64,000 nucleotides of DNA from positions 6,564,093-6,628,092 of the forward strand of contig NC_044924.1 of the NCBI RefSeq assembly GCF_003576645.1. Direction: 5' to 3'. Of this stretch, positions 42,869 through 53,642 are shown piece by piece. The notes under the pieces are model-generated. The model saw only the letters and a list, made by a program, of their open reading frames with translations, ran no database searches and was not told the origin of the DNA. The position numbers and the translations under genes are program-made. This DNA comes from Ipomoea triloba. Its lineage: Eukaryota > Streptophyta > Magnoliopsida > Solanales > Convolvulaceae. Each line of letters starts with the position of its first letter. Within the stretch, counting starts at the first letter, position 1.

Positions 42869-43782
42869 TAATTGTCTTCTTTGTTTCTAATGATAATGGA
42901 TTATTTTGTAATATAACAAGTCTCTCTTATCCTTTTCCTTGAGTTCGTGTACTAATTTTAGGCAAATCATAGTGTGAACCAGATAAACATTCATTTTTAG
43001 TATCCTAAAACTTCATTTTGTTAAATATATACTTAAAATAAACTTTTAATGTACTAAAAATGAATATTTAGTATACTAAAATTGAACCTTATGTCAGTGG
43101 TCATCTTGTAACAATAAATAGAGTAATTCTATTGGGATTATGATATAGTTTGTCGCCTTTTGTAGGGTAATTTATTTAGTTTTATATTTAGATGTCAATA
43201 AAAATCGCAATCACTACTTGAAGGTGTATTTTAGATAAACTTTACTATTGTGTAATAGTATGTAAATTATATATGAGAGAGAATGGTAAATCGCACTAAA
43301 AAAATTTTGGGCAACAAGCTCGACAAATAAAGCGTCAGCAAAAATTAATCTTATGATGACCTTGTGATATGAGTATCAACTCACCCACCTCTTTTGCGAT
43401 TAGGGTAATTTATTTTTTAAATAATTTAGAGTGTTGTATTTAGTTGTCATAGAAAAACACATTTATTAATAGTATTAAATATATTTATTAATTAATTGGT
43501 GTTATATGTTTGTCTTGTTTTGGAAATATATGCATATATATGCGAAAAAAACTGGTGCAAATTAAAGTGGAGAAATAGTTGTCATGTAAAGAGTCAAAGC
43601 AGCAATGATAGCATGACAGTTGACAAAGCACCATCCGTGGTAGGAGATCACCATAACCCGGAAACAATAAACCGGCCAGTATAGACATGTCAAATTGTCT
43701 AATTGTATATGTTGCAAATTGGGTATGGCATGCATGGACCTAAGGGTATCCCAATTTGTGACATCCGGGATACTAATTTACA

Positions 43783-44622
43783 GAGTTAATACCACAAATG
43801 GTCTTCTGACTATTGGGCTAGTACTCCTTTTAGTCATCGACTTTCAATTCGATCACAAATGGTCCTCTGACTTTCATTTTTGACCACAAATAGTCCTCTA
43901 TTAAAAATTCTGTTAAATAGGTGTTAAATCTAGGGGTATTATCGTCAAATTGATATATATAATTGTCATAAAATAAAAATGTTTACAATTTTTCACCAAC
44001 AAATATAAAATGAAAAATTAACAAATATAAATACTCCTAAATAAAAAGACAATACATATTATTCTTGTAATTATGCGTACAAAATAAAAATTTAATATTA
44101 GAGCTATCTGTTTTTAATTTAACCAACAGATTAAAATGGAAGAATTTTTTTTAAACATTGTTTCCATAATTTTCATGGCTGTTCATACATGGATGATTAA
44201 TAGTTTTCACTCTTCATTAATCGATCAAACATTTTGTTTGGGACATAACTGAAGGTCGCCACCATTGAATTAATATAATTAATCAAGTACAAATTGCGAA
44301 CAGTAATCATGAAATTTTTTTTAATTTGTTTGTTTATGTGATTTGTCACGTCCATTTTGCTATTATATTTATTAACTTAATGTTTATTAATGTTTGAAAT
44401 TAATTATGGTGTCATATAATTCTCAAAAAGAAGTAATTATAATAATATTAATCAATTTGACGATATTACCCCTAGATTTAACACCTATTTAACAGAAATC
44501 TTAACGGAATACTATTTATTGTCAAAAATGAAAGTCAGAGGACCATTTGTGGTCGAATTGAAAGTCGAGGACTAAAACGAGTACTAGTCTAATAGTCAGA
44601 GGACCATTTGTGGTATTAACTC
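43783..44622. mobile_element. Mutator-like non-autonomous element, 840 bp
   Basis: The ends are inverted GAGTTAATACCACAAATGGT sequences with about 170-bp arms (phrases CGACTTTCAATTCGA and TAGGTGTTAAATCTAGGGGT on both sides). They are flanked by a perfect 9-bp repeat TAATTTACA at 43774-43782 and 44623-44631. The interior is AT-rich with no coding sequence. Its first 12 bases match those of the Pack-MULE at 2948. Confidence 0.88.
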
Positions 44623-45460
44623 TAATTTACACAATGTTTGGATATTCTATATTGAGAGAGAAAATTTGTAAATGTCCAGATGCTTTGTTGTATTACGGTT
44701 CTTGATTTCATGGTGGATGGTCATTGATAAGCAAACACAATCAATCGGATATTTAAAGAAAGTAAGTAGAAAAAAAAAAAAGAGTAGTTAATGCAATAAT
44801 AAGCTATGATGAGCAGAAAAGCTTTTATTGCATCATATTTTGCAGAATTGGAACCTTTTTTCACTCTTTCTTAATCAGTCATATGAGGGTCTTGATCAAA
44901 TAAGAAAGTAATCCTCACATTTAATATTGCAAGTCTCCCGTCAATTAATCAAACCTCCTAAAATAACAAATTGTCTTTCTAATATAGAAAAGAAAAGTGT
45001 GACATTAAGGAAAGTAATCTTCTTGTGAATCTCAGCTATTAACGCCCTCAAAAATTCATAATGTTGCGCTTAAATGAGAGCATGATTTCTCCTCCTCATC
45101 AACTCTTTTGCTCTGCTCGATGTCGAGAGTTAACAGCCAAGCACTCTGTCTGAGTTTGACTGTCAGATTACTCTAGGGCTGACTACTCGACTACCATACC
45201 CTACTCATCAAAGATAATTAGAAAGAAAAAAAAAAAAGCGTTTTGTGTGATCTTTATGGAGGATATATGCATGGTTCTTGCTAGGCACATGACGAGGGTG
45301 GGCAAATGAGAATATTTGGTTGTAGGATATTTACAATAAGATTGTTGTTAACGATAGTTCGAGGAGATATCAATTCTCAAGAGAGTTGATGTGTGATGTG
45401 TCATATGCAGACTCCACAAATAGTTATGGTTCGTGGTGGATGCCTAAGCTGTAGTCAATC

Positions 45461-45807
45461 ATTATTGCATGGACTATGGTCCACACAGATGTACTTTCAG
45501 TACAAAAATAATGTACCTTAAAATAATGTATCTTTAGTACAAAAATAATGTACCTTATATTTTTTGTCCACACAGCTGTGTGGACCAAAAATAAAAAGTA
45601 CATTATTTTTGTACTGAAGGTACATTATTTTTATACTGTAGGTACATTATTTTAGGTTACATTATTTTTGTACTGAAGGTACATTATTTGATATATACTG
45701 TCAAATAATGTACCTACAGTACAAAAATAATGTACCTTTAGTATAAAAATAATGTACATTTTATTTTTGGTCCACACAGCTGTGTGGACCATGGTCCATG
45801 CAATAAT
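45461..45807. mobile_element. Palindromic foldback element built of GTACATTATT units
   Basis: The outer ends ATTATTGCATGGACTATGGT and its inverse (ACCATGGTCCATGCAATAAT) enclose about 300 bp in which AAAAATAATGTACCTT and AAGGTACATTATTTTT alternate more than ten times in both orientations. A CACAGCTGTGTGGACC palindrome appears once inside and once at the right end. Single strands would fold extensively. No clear target duplication was found. Confidence 0.75.
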
Positions 45808-46363
45808 TTGCCGTCGTTCTCTAGATGGGCTCGGAGTGGTAATCAAGTGTAATTGGGCTAAATTGTAATGTAATTGGGCCTGAGTGGTCTGGGCTTACAA
45901 ACAAAAAGACTGCCTTTATAATTGGCGAGTTGAGTGGTGGGCTGCTTCATCATAACAATACGGAGCTCCGTAAAGTAAAGGAGAGGACAAAAAGGGAAAG
46001 CATCAATATCTAACCGTTGGGAAGTCACAAAAAGACAAATGATTTGTAATGTCTCACGTGGTCGGAAAACATCTTTCTCCATTTCATACCTTACCTTACC
46101 TAATTATATTATGAAACACACTAATTAATTACACGGATCTACGGAGTAATTCTTAATTACGATGTCATTTGCAAACAAACATTAATTATACTCCGTATTA
46201 TTTATGAATTATGTTTGTCATTAATAGTGATATTTACTGAGTACATTCAACTTTTGTTCCCACAACACGAGTCAAAACCATATATTTGTGATGATACAAA
46301 ATATATTTGTGATTATTGGGACAATAGAATTTTTCTTATATTGCAAATTATATTATAATAATT

Positions 46364-46935
46364 GAGAAAAATGTTTAAAATAGTTACTTAACTACACATA
46401 AAAATGCAATTAAAATGTTCAATTCAAAAAGTGAATTAACTCATCAAACAAGTCAAATTTGTGTAATCAAACTAATTTGACCTGTACAGTATTATACATA
46501 AAATTATTGATTTGACATTTAAAAATTTTTAAAAAAGTAATTTTTTTTTTAAACAAGAAGGTTGAGTTTGACTTTTTTTATAAAAAATTAAATATTAAAA
46601 GGAAAAAAATATATTCCCTTTGTCTACGTCACGTGAGATGAAGAACTTTTTTATGTCTTTGTCCGTAGACGAAGAGTTTTTCTTCATTTTCATTAGAAGA
46701 CATATTTTCATTAGTAGAAATGAATATTTTCTTAATTTCGGGTGCTTGATATGAATAAAATAATTGGTAATTTTTTGTTAAAGGCCATTTATCTATGAAG
46801 CTGATAGAATTAGTCAATTTGATTTGATTGTACCAATTTGACTTGTTGGAGAGAGGTTAGTTATATTTTCTTTTAATTGAGTTGTGCAATTATACTTTTG
46901 AGTGTGATTGAGTTGTTATGTTAAACATTTTTTTC
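46364..46935. mobile_element. Probable foldback MITE
   Basis: The left AGAAAAATGTTTAAAATAGT and right TTATGTTAAACATTTTTTTC are inverted, and the next parts also pair (ATTAACTCATCAAACAAGTC against GACTTGTTGGAGAGAGGTTA). The flanks TAATAATTG and TTATAATTG match in 8 of 9 positions, compatible with a Mutator-type duplication. Confidence 0.5.
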
Positions 46936-47060
46936 CTTATAATTGTATATTTGTATTGTAGAGAATGAAAATGAAATTGAAATTGCATTCCCCTCCCTCC
47001 AATACTTGAAAAAGCTTATTATTATAGTGGGAGTGGGAATGGGTCTTTTACGGGAATTCT

Positions 47061-47092
47061 CCAACGGTACACTGCCCAATACCCAACGGTCC
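47061..47092 (+). promoter_or_regulatory. Pair of AACGG (MSA/MYB-like) motifs upstream of the WEB gene
   Basis: CCAACGGTAC at 47061-47070 and CCCAACGGTCC at 47083-47093 lie about 150-180 bp before the ATG at 47241. Both contain AACGG, the core of mitosis-specific activator sites. They match only part of the full consensus, so the functional claim is weak. Confidence 0.35.
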
Positions 47093-47240
47093 ACCGCCCG
47101 CCCCTCTTAGCTCCCTACTCCCTACTTCACTTCACTACACCCCACACCATTTTCTGTCTTCTTCTTCTTCTTCCTCATCGCATTCTTTGTTTTTCCTCTT
47201 GTCTTCACTGTCTTCCGCTTTATCTTAGCCCTTCGTTCTC

Positions 47241-49432
47241 ATGGACGCTGTTGTACTTGATGTTTCCGATCCCACTGGACCCAACCCCCAAAATCAAAAT
47301 GGGGTTCACTCCGATCCCACATTGCGCCCTGCTGCTACTCACCCCGTGGTGCTTTCACCGGAGGAGCAGAAAACGCCGATTTCCAGGGCAGAGATCGACA
47401 CCTCCGCTCCCTTCGAGTCCGTCAAGGAGGCCGCTTCTCGATTCGGCGGAATCGGTTTTTGGAGACCCGCCTCCCAGAAACCCTCCCCCAACTCCCCTCA
47501 GGTCTCTCTCTCTCTCTCTAGCTAAACTCCGGCATTGAAGCTTTTCTTTGCTTGTTTATTTTTCACTTAAATGTTTTCCAAGTATCAGAAAGTAGTAGAA
47601 ATTTGCTTAATGCAGTATATATGTAGAGCAGCAAATTTTCTTTGGAGTGCCTGTCACATGTTTGTAAAAAAGAACTGCATTTGGGGACCTTTAGCCTAGC
47701 TAGGTAGTTTAGGTGGAATCCCATTTCATATTTTGCATGTGTGTTTTTGCCTTGTTGGGTGTTTTTCCCCTTAAAAATTCTTTGATTGTATATATTTGCT
47801 GGATAAATCTAGGGTGCTGAGGAGTTTGATATTGCGAAAGTGGAGGAACAAGCTGCCCAGTTGGAAAAGGATCTGATTGCCAAAGAATTGGAAACATTTG
47901 ATGTCCTTAAAGAATTAGAAAGTGCCAAGCATGTTGTGGAAGAACTAAAAGTAAAGTTGCAGGAGGCATCTAAGCTCAGTGATTCGCTTAATGCAGACTC
48001 TGAAGCTAAGTTAGATGTTGCGTTTGAGTTAGACGATAAGAAGGATGGTGATGAAAATGTTGATGGAATCGATGGAAGAAAAACCGGTGATTCTCTTGAT
48101 ACAGATGCTGCATTCGAGTTAGGAGAGAAGGAAAGTGATGAGAATGTTAATGGTGGTTCTGATATGTGTGTTTCTTCAGCTCCGGGAGTCGTTGATTCTG
48201 GCCTGCAGTTTGTATCAGTGCCGGTTTTGTTGGAGTTGAAGCAAGCTAAGCTGAACTTAAGCAGGACTACCAATGACCTTGCTGAAATTCGTGCTACGGT
48301 TGAATCATACAACAAGAAAATTGAGAAAGAGAGAGTCTTCCTGGAAAAGACTCGACAGAGGCTATCTTCAAATACTGCGAAAGTTTCATCTCTTGAGGAA
48401 GAGATAAACCAAACCAAGCAGAAATTGCAGCTGGTGAAAGATTGTGAAGATGGTTCTTGTGATTACATGGATGTCACGAGGGAACTTCAGAGGTTGAGTT
48501 CCGAGACCGACCAGTGTAAGAACATTGGAGAGGCTGCAAAGTCGGAGGTTCTGAGAGCCATGCTTGAGATTGAGCAAACAAAGACGAGGATTAAGACTGC
48601 TGAGATCAGGTTGGTTGCAGCCAAAAAGATGAAAGAAGCAGCTAGAGCTTCCGAGGCTGTTGCTCTTGCGGAGATCAAAGCCCTGTCAAACACGGAGAAC
48701 TCATTTACAGCTTTGAAAAGAAAACCCGAGGAGGGCATAACACTTAGCTTTGAGGAATACTCATCTTTGACCTCCAAAGCTCGAGACTCAGAAGAATCTT
48801 GCAAGAGGAGAGTCGTAGATGCAACACTTCTAGTCGATGAAGCAAATGTCTCAACAACAGAAATCTTAAAGAAAGTGGAGGAAGCCACAGAAGAAGTTAA
48901 AATCAGCAAGAAGGCGTTAGAAGAAGCACTGAGTAGAGTGGAGGCAGCAAATAGGAGTAAGCTGGAAGTGGAAGAAGCCCTGCGCAAGTGGAGGTCTGAA
49001 CGTGGTCAAAGAAGACGTTCTATACAGAACTCAACCAAGTTCAAGAACGCTTACTCAACTCAACACCGTAAAGATTCTCAGCTCCTTGATGTGAACGGTC
49101 TCACTCTCATTACTGACGAGGCAAAACCAGTTTTGAAATCATCCCTTTCAATAGGTCAAATACTGAGCAGGAAGTTGCAACTAGCCGAAGAATTTGAAAA
49201 TGGGATTCTGGCAGAAAAGAGCAGTGGAAAGCGGAAAGTGTCACTGGCTCAAATGCTCGGTAAGACAAACAGCAGCCTCACCAATTCAAAAGACGACAAG
49301 GAGAATGCCCATAAACAGCAGCAACCCCCAGCAAAGAGAAAGAAGTTCGGCTTCTCACGCATCTCTCTTCTCGTGACAAAACAAAGCAAGAAGAAGAAGC
49401 AAACCCCAAGTTATAGATGCCGCAGTGTGTAA
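47241..49432 (+). CDS. WEB family (DUF827) coiled-coil protein, 2 exons
   Basis: Exons are 47241-47501 and 47813-49432, giving 626 residues. Exon 1 encodes a Pro-rich leader ending in SAPFESVKEAASRFGGIGFW, the conserved N-terminal box of plant WEB proteins (WEAK CHLOROPLAST MOVEMENT UNDER BLUE LIGHT relatives). Exon 2 begins GAEEFDIAKVEEQAAQLEKD and is mostly heptad-rich coiled coil: roughly residues 90-150, then after an acidic spacer about 215-470. The tail is basic (KRKKFGFSRIS, KQSKKKKQTPSYRCRSV) and could be a nuclear or membrane-binding signal. Family members organise actin-linked chloroplast movement, but this subgroup, which I liken to At2g38370, is poorly characterised. A purine-poor leader and two AACGG motifs precede it. 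Confidence 0.87.
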
Positions 49433-50229
49433 AAGAGAACAGGTGATTGAACCATCTGTGGTGGAAAACGGATTTCCTTTCTAATGCATGATGCCTAGTG
49501 TCTGTAATTATCCCGAGACTAGTTACTTACTATGGTTGTTTAATCTAGGATTGTATTGTTGGATTGCTAATTCCGTTTATGTAATTATGTTGAGACTAGT
49601 TTACTTACTATGTTGTTTAATCTAGGATGGGATTCTTCCATTTATGTATTCTGTGTTTGTTTGAGTGCTAATTCTACAGGTTTACTCTAGCCTGAGCTGT
49701 CTGTATCATATCCCCAGTCTAGACAATGAATCTTTGGATTTTTATTGGATTGCTAATTCTACAAGTTATCTCATCCCTCCTGATTCTCCAATCCCATAAG
49801 ATACAATGTACAAGTCATGTTACATTTTCTTTATTAATAAACGATAGTTCTTCTCACTATTTGGTATTATATTATTATAGAATTTTGATTTTATACTCCA
49901 TATTTACTATATTATTATAGAAATTTGATTCTATACTCCACATTTAATTACTATGTCAAACATGACATTTATCACATTAAAGACGGAACATCAAAATAAA
50001 TCAAATAATAATAGGAAAATACTACTTGGGAAGTTGGGATCTTGGACTTCTTAACTGTATGAGAGGTCACAGTAAGTTGAAAAAATAGCTATTAGCAAAT
50101 ATTACATTGTAACAATAGTAATATAATATTTTTAAAAAAACTTTTATTTAAATTTTTAATATAAATATTTTTCTTTAAAATAAGAATAACTTATCAATTA
50201 TTACTAGAGTAAAAAGTAAGAGAGTAGAA
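49433..50229. other. WEB 3' region and spacer
   Basis: A local near-duplicate occurs: TGTAATTATCCCGAGACTAG, then TTACTTACTATGG, TTGTTTAATCTAGGATTG (about 49503-49555), recurs at about 49579-49630. No gene. Confidence 0.5.
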
Positions 50230-50407
50230 ATTGAGAGTTGGAGATTTATCCTCCTACAAGTTGGTAGTCTACGCTGGTAAAGTGAGACCAGAAGGGGAGG
50301 CTTCCCGAACGGATAAAGCCAACGAAGCAGACAATAATTGCGTTTATTCTCTGGAGCTGAAGAAAGCCTCAGTCGTCTCTCTCTCCTTCTCCCCAACCTT
50401 TTCGCAG
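50230..50407 (+). other. Probable 5' UTR exon of the saposin-like gene
   Basis: The segment ends TTTTCGCAG/GTATGA, a good donor. An acceptor, TTTTCTTTTCAG at 50946-50957, stands five bases before the coding ATG at 50963. An intron of about 550 bp in the leader is therefore likely. The exact transcription start is not visible. Confidence 0.5.
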
Positions 50408-50962
50408 GTATGATCTTTTCTGCAGATATGCATCTTTACCTTCCATACTTGCACAGATGGACAGATTTGATGGCTTCTTATTTGCCTATTCATCTTGTTT
50501 AAATATTTTTAACTTTCGATAAGGCTATGATCTTTCTGTTGATAGTGAACTGATTTTATGAATTTGAGTTTCGGGAGATGGGAGGAGGTGATCGTCATAA
50601 GTTTTCAAAATTATTTTAGGTCAATCGTTAGCAAGATTCACATATTTGACTTGGAAATATTTGAGTCCTTACGTAATCGTACTGGAAATTCTGATGTTTC
50701 AACTCCATACTGTGATCGAATTACTCAGTTCAAGGCCAAAAATCTTGAAAAGCTTAAGATTGTTTGAGTTTTAGCATCGTGGATTAATTGATTCGGTAGA
50801 AGTAAGCTGCAGATTGGCTCCGATCTATCCAGCGGATCCTTAATTCATCTAGAAAATTAAATTCGAAAAGTGAAGGACCGGCCATTTAAGAATTCCTCTT
50901 TTTGTGTGGGTTTTTTGGTTATCGGGTCAGCTGAAGTGGTCTTTCTTTTCTTTTCAGGCAGC

Positions 50963-53290
50963 ATGGATATGAAGGTTTGCTTAGTTCTTGTCATACTAGG
51001 TGCTAGCTGGTGCTGTAGTGCCAGAGATTTGGCGAGCTCTGTCCCTAGTACAGAAACTGTAGATATTCCAGGTAGCTCTTGAATTCTTGAGATTTGCGAT
51101 CTGTGATTTGATATGGTTATCAGTGCTTGTAAGGTTATGGGAAAACTTTCACAGTTATAATGAAACAAGTATGAAATTAGCTGGTCCTTTTATCTAGAAT
51201 TAATCATCAGTTCTGGCCTTAATCTGGCCGCTTGTCCATAAGGTAAGGGGCCGTAAGGTATCTCTATGGTTTTGTTAACAAGTGGAAAACAACTACTACA
51301 GTTCTTCGTTGAAAAACACCTTATCATCTCATGGAGACCTGAAAGTTCATAATGAACATCGCTGTATCCTCTGTATTATTCTTCAGTACTCCTATTTTTA
51401 AAACATATTTAGGTCTTTCTCATTCAACTTAAAAATCATTCCTTGAAGATTTGTTTGTTTATGCCTGCCAGCCTACTTTATCTGTCTAAACGAAAACATG
51501 ATCCTACAAACTAATTTGTTTGACCAAACATTAGCAAGATCTGGATTTTGATTGCCTCCATTCTTTTTGCCTTTCCAATGCATACTTATTAGATTATACA
51601 TTTTTCTGAGTGATCTTAGTGAAATGTAATTGTCATATATAAATAGTAGAAATACATTAATTCTTGCTTGACCGACATGCAGAGAGACAAGAAGTTCAAG
51701 CTGTAAAAGTAGCCAAGGGAAATGATATAGTTTGCACCATGTGCGAAGAATTTACAAATCAGGCACTCAATTACCTTAATAATAACAAGACTCAAGAAGA
51801 GATTATTGGTCTCCTTCTTAAGTCTTGCGCTAAGCTGCGTGTCTACAAGCAGCAGGTATTTGTGCTCGAGCTTTAACTGTTTATTAAGTATGCATCTTTT
51901 ATTTCGAAATGATATCATTCAAGGTTACTGTATATTTGTTTACTGAGTTCCTAGAGATGGAAGAATAACTAGGGAATGATGTCATTCTGGTATCCAATCT
52001 CTCACATAAGATTTGAAGTCTCAAATCGCAACAAAATGTTTAAAGTTAATCTGAAATCAATAATTGAGTAAAACAATGAACTCTTATGATTGCATCACAC
52101 ATGGGATTGCAGTAAGATGTTTTTAATACAAGATGACACATGAAGAAAATGTGTACTTATTGAAAGCATACCCTTCTTTACCGTGGTAAGTGTCTGCTGT
52201 GTAGGCAGTAGAAAACGACTCATGATACGAGCTTTGCGCAATGGCTAAGGATTTAAAAATTCACAACCATTGATATGCTACGTGTATATGTGTTCTTGTT
52301 GCAATTATGAACTGAAATTAATGTTACTTAGTTCTTCGAATTTATGTTTGCAGTGCGTCACATTGGTGAATTATTATGGCCCTCTTTTCTTCTTAGAGCT
52401 CTCATCAATAAAGCCTCAACAATTCTGTCAAGAAGTTGCCCTATGTCAAAAAGTTGCTTTCATTTCTCAGCAAGTTTCTAACAATACCTGCAATTTATGC
52501 CATTATGCTGTATCCGAGGTGTTAATGAAGTTGAAAGATCCCGACACTCAGGTACGCTGTCTGGGCTATATATATCTAACCCACGATCCAGTTCCTATTA
52601 GTTAACAAGTCTGCATCATGATGGTTCTTGCTGTCATTGTTTTGAACTGATAAGTGATAAATTAAACAACACCTGCTTGACTTTCTTATGACTCCATATG
52701 GAAGTTCAAATTTTCACTTGTGTGCATGTTCATGAGATTTTGTTTAACATAAGTGAGCTGGATGCCCCCTCGCGTTAGAAGAAAACTCCTTCGTTTAAGT
52801 ACTAGATGCACCATTTGTGTACACACATATACATACGCTGGTTATATCCGCTCACAAGATTTTGAAGTCGTTTTCTTGTAATTTTCAGTTAGAGGTACTC
52901 GAGCTGCTCCTGAAGGCATGTGATTCAGCCAAGAACTACGCCCAAAAGGTGAGGATCCGAGAACATCTGTAACCATTTTACGCTTTAAGTTTTAATGCAT
53001 CCTGATAGTTATGATCATAGAAAGTGCTTGGAACCAAAGTAAACCATCCAGGAGAATAGACATCTAAGAAGTCTGTTGCTGACAAGTTGCGCTTTATTAA
53101 TCACGTTTCATAACAACTTTTGCAGTGTAAGAAACTGGTTTTCGAATATGCTCCCGTCATCCTCATCAACGCCGAGCAGTTCCTAGAAGCAACCGATGTG
53201 TGCACCATTCTTCACGCATGTGATTCCCCTGCAGCCGTAGTAGAACAGGCGTTGCCAGTGACAGATGCTTTGATGCATTCTGCATCTTAG
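50963..53290 (+). CDS. Plant prosaposin-like protein with two saposin B domains (5 coding exons)
   Basis: Exons are 50963-51071, 51683-51855, 52354-52551, 52889-52948 and 53126-53290, giving 234 residues. Residues 1-20 are a signal peptide (VCLVLVILGASWCCSA). The first saposin B domain runs from VCTMCEEF to CQEVALC and the second from NTCNLC to CTILHAC. Each has the full six-cysteine pattern, starting CxxC, that forms three disulfides. Two N-glycosylation sequons are visible (NKT, NNT). Saposins are small lipid-binding proteins that present membrane lipids to hydrolases in lysosomes. In plants the likely site is the vacuole or secretory path, and the partner is unknown. Introns fall at matching places in the two domains (after YKQQ and AQK), consistent with origin by internal duplication. 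Confidence 0.9.
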
Positions 53291-53642
53291 AAAACCAAAG
53301 CTTCCCCATACCCCCTTAGCGGCCACGACTGTGAACTATTGTTTGCTTCTTCGCCTACTCGTGTGGTGTATACACGCGAAGAAGATTCATATTATGTGTG
53401 TAAAGTGTTCATACCAGTACTCTCTGTGTACAATACGATAATCTTTCTTATGAAGATTCACAATATTTCTTGGACATTATATTGCTACTGATTACATTCT
53501 TAAACTTCCATTCCACTTGACATGATGGGATGAAATAGAATGTTTGTGATAGACACTCTAATCTTATCTTGTCATGTCAGGTGAGACGAAAGTACATATA
53601 GAATAATTTTTCCTACTCTTCAATATTTTTGTAAGTTCTAAA
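53291..53642. other. 3' region of the saposin-like gene
   Basis: Untranslated and spacer sequence up to the start of the duplicated block. Nothing else recognised. Confidence 0.6.

Larger units (their letters stand above)
39854..47060. other. Gene-poor region with several small transposons
   Basis: About 7.2 kb without a convincing gene. Upstream of the DUF688 gene is a GA-rich leader (GAGAGAGAGA near 39918). Then come two related MITEs (40233-40668, 41948-42492), a SINE relic (42765-42868), a Mutator-like element (43783-44622), a palindromic element (45461-45807) and a probable foldback MITE (46364-46935). A G-box CACGTG occurs at about 46055-46060 with no gene assigned to it. Short ORFs in between have no recognisable features. 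Confidence 0.55.

Noticed and set aside
47809..48987. Ser-rich minus-strand ORFs of 202 and 166 residues
   Set aside because: They are antisense shadows of the WEB coiled-coil exon.
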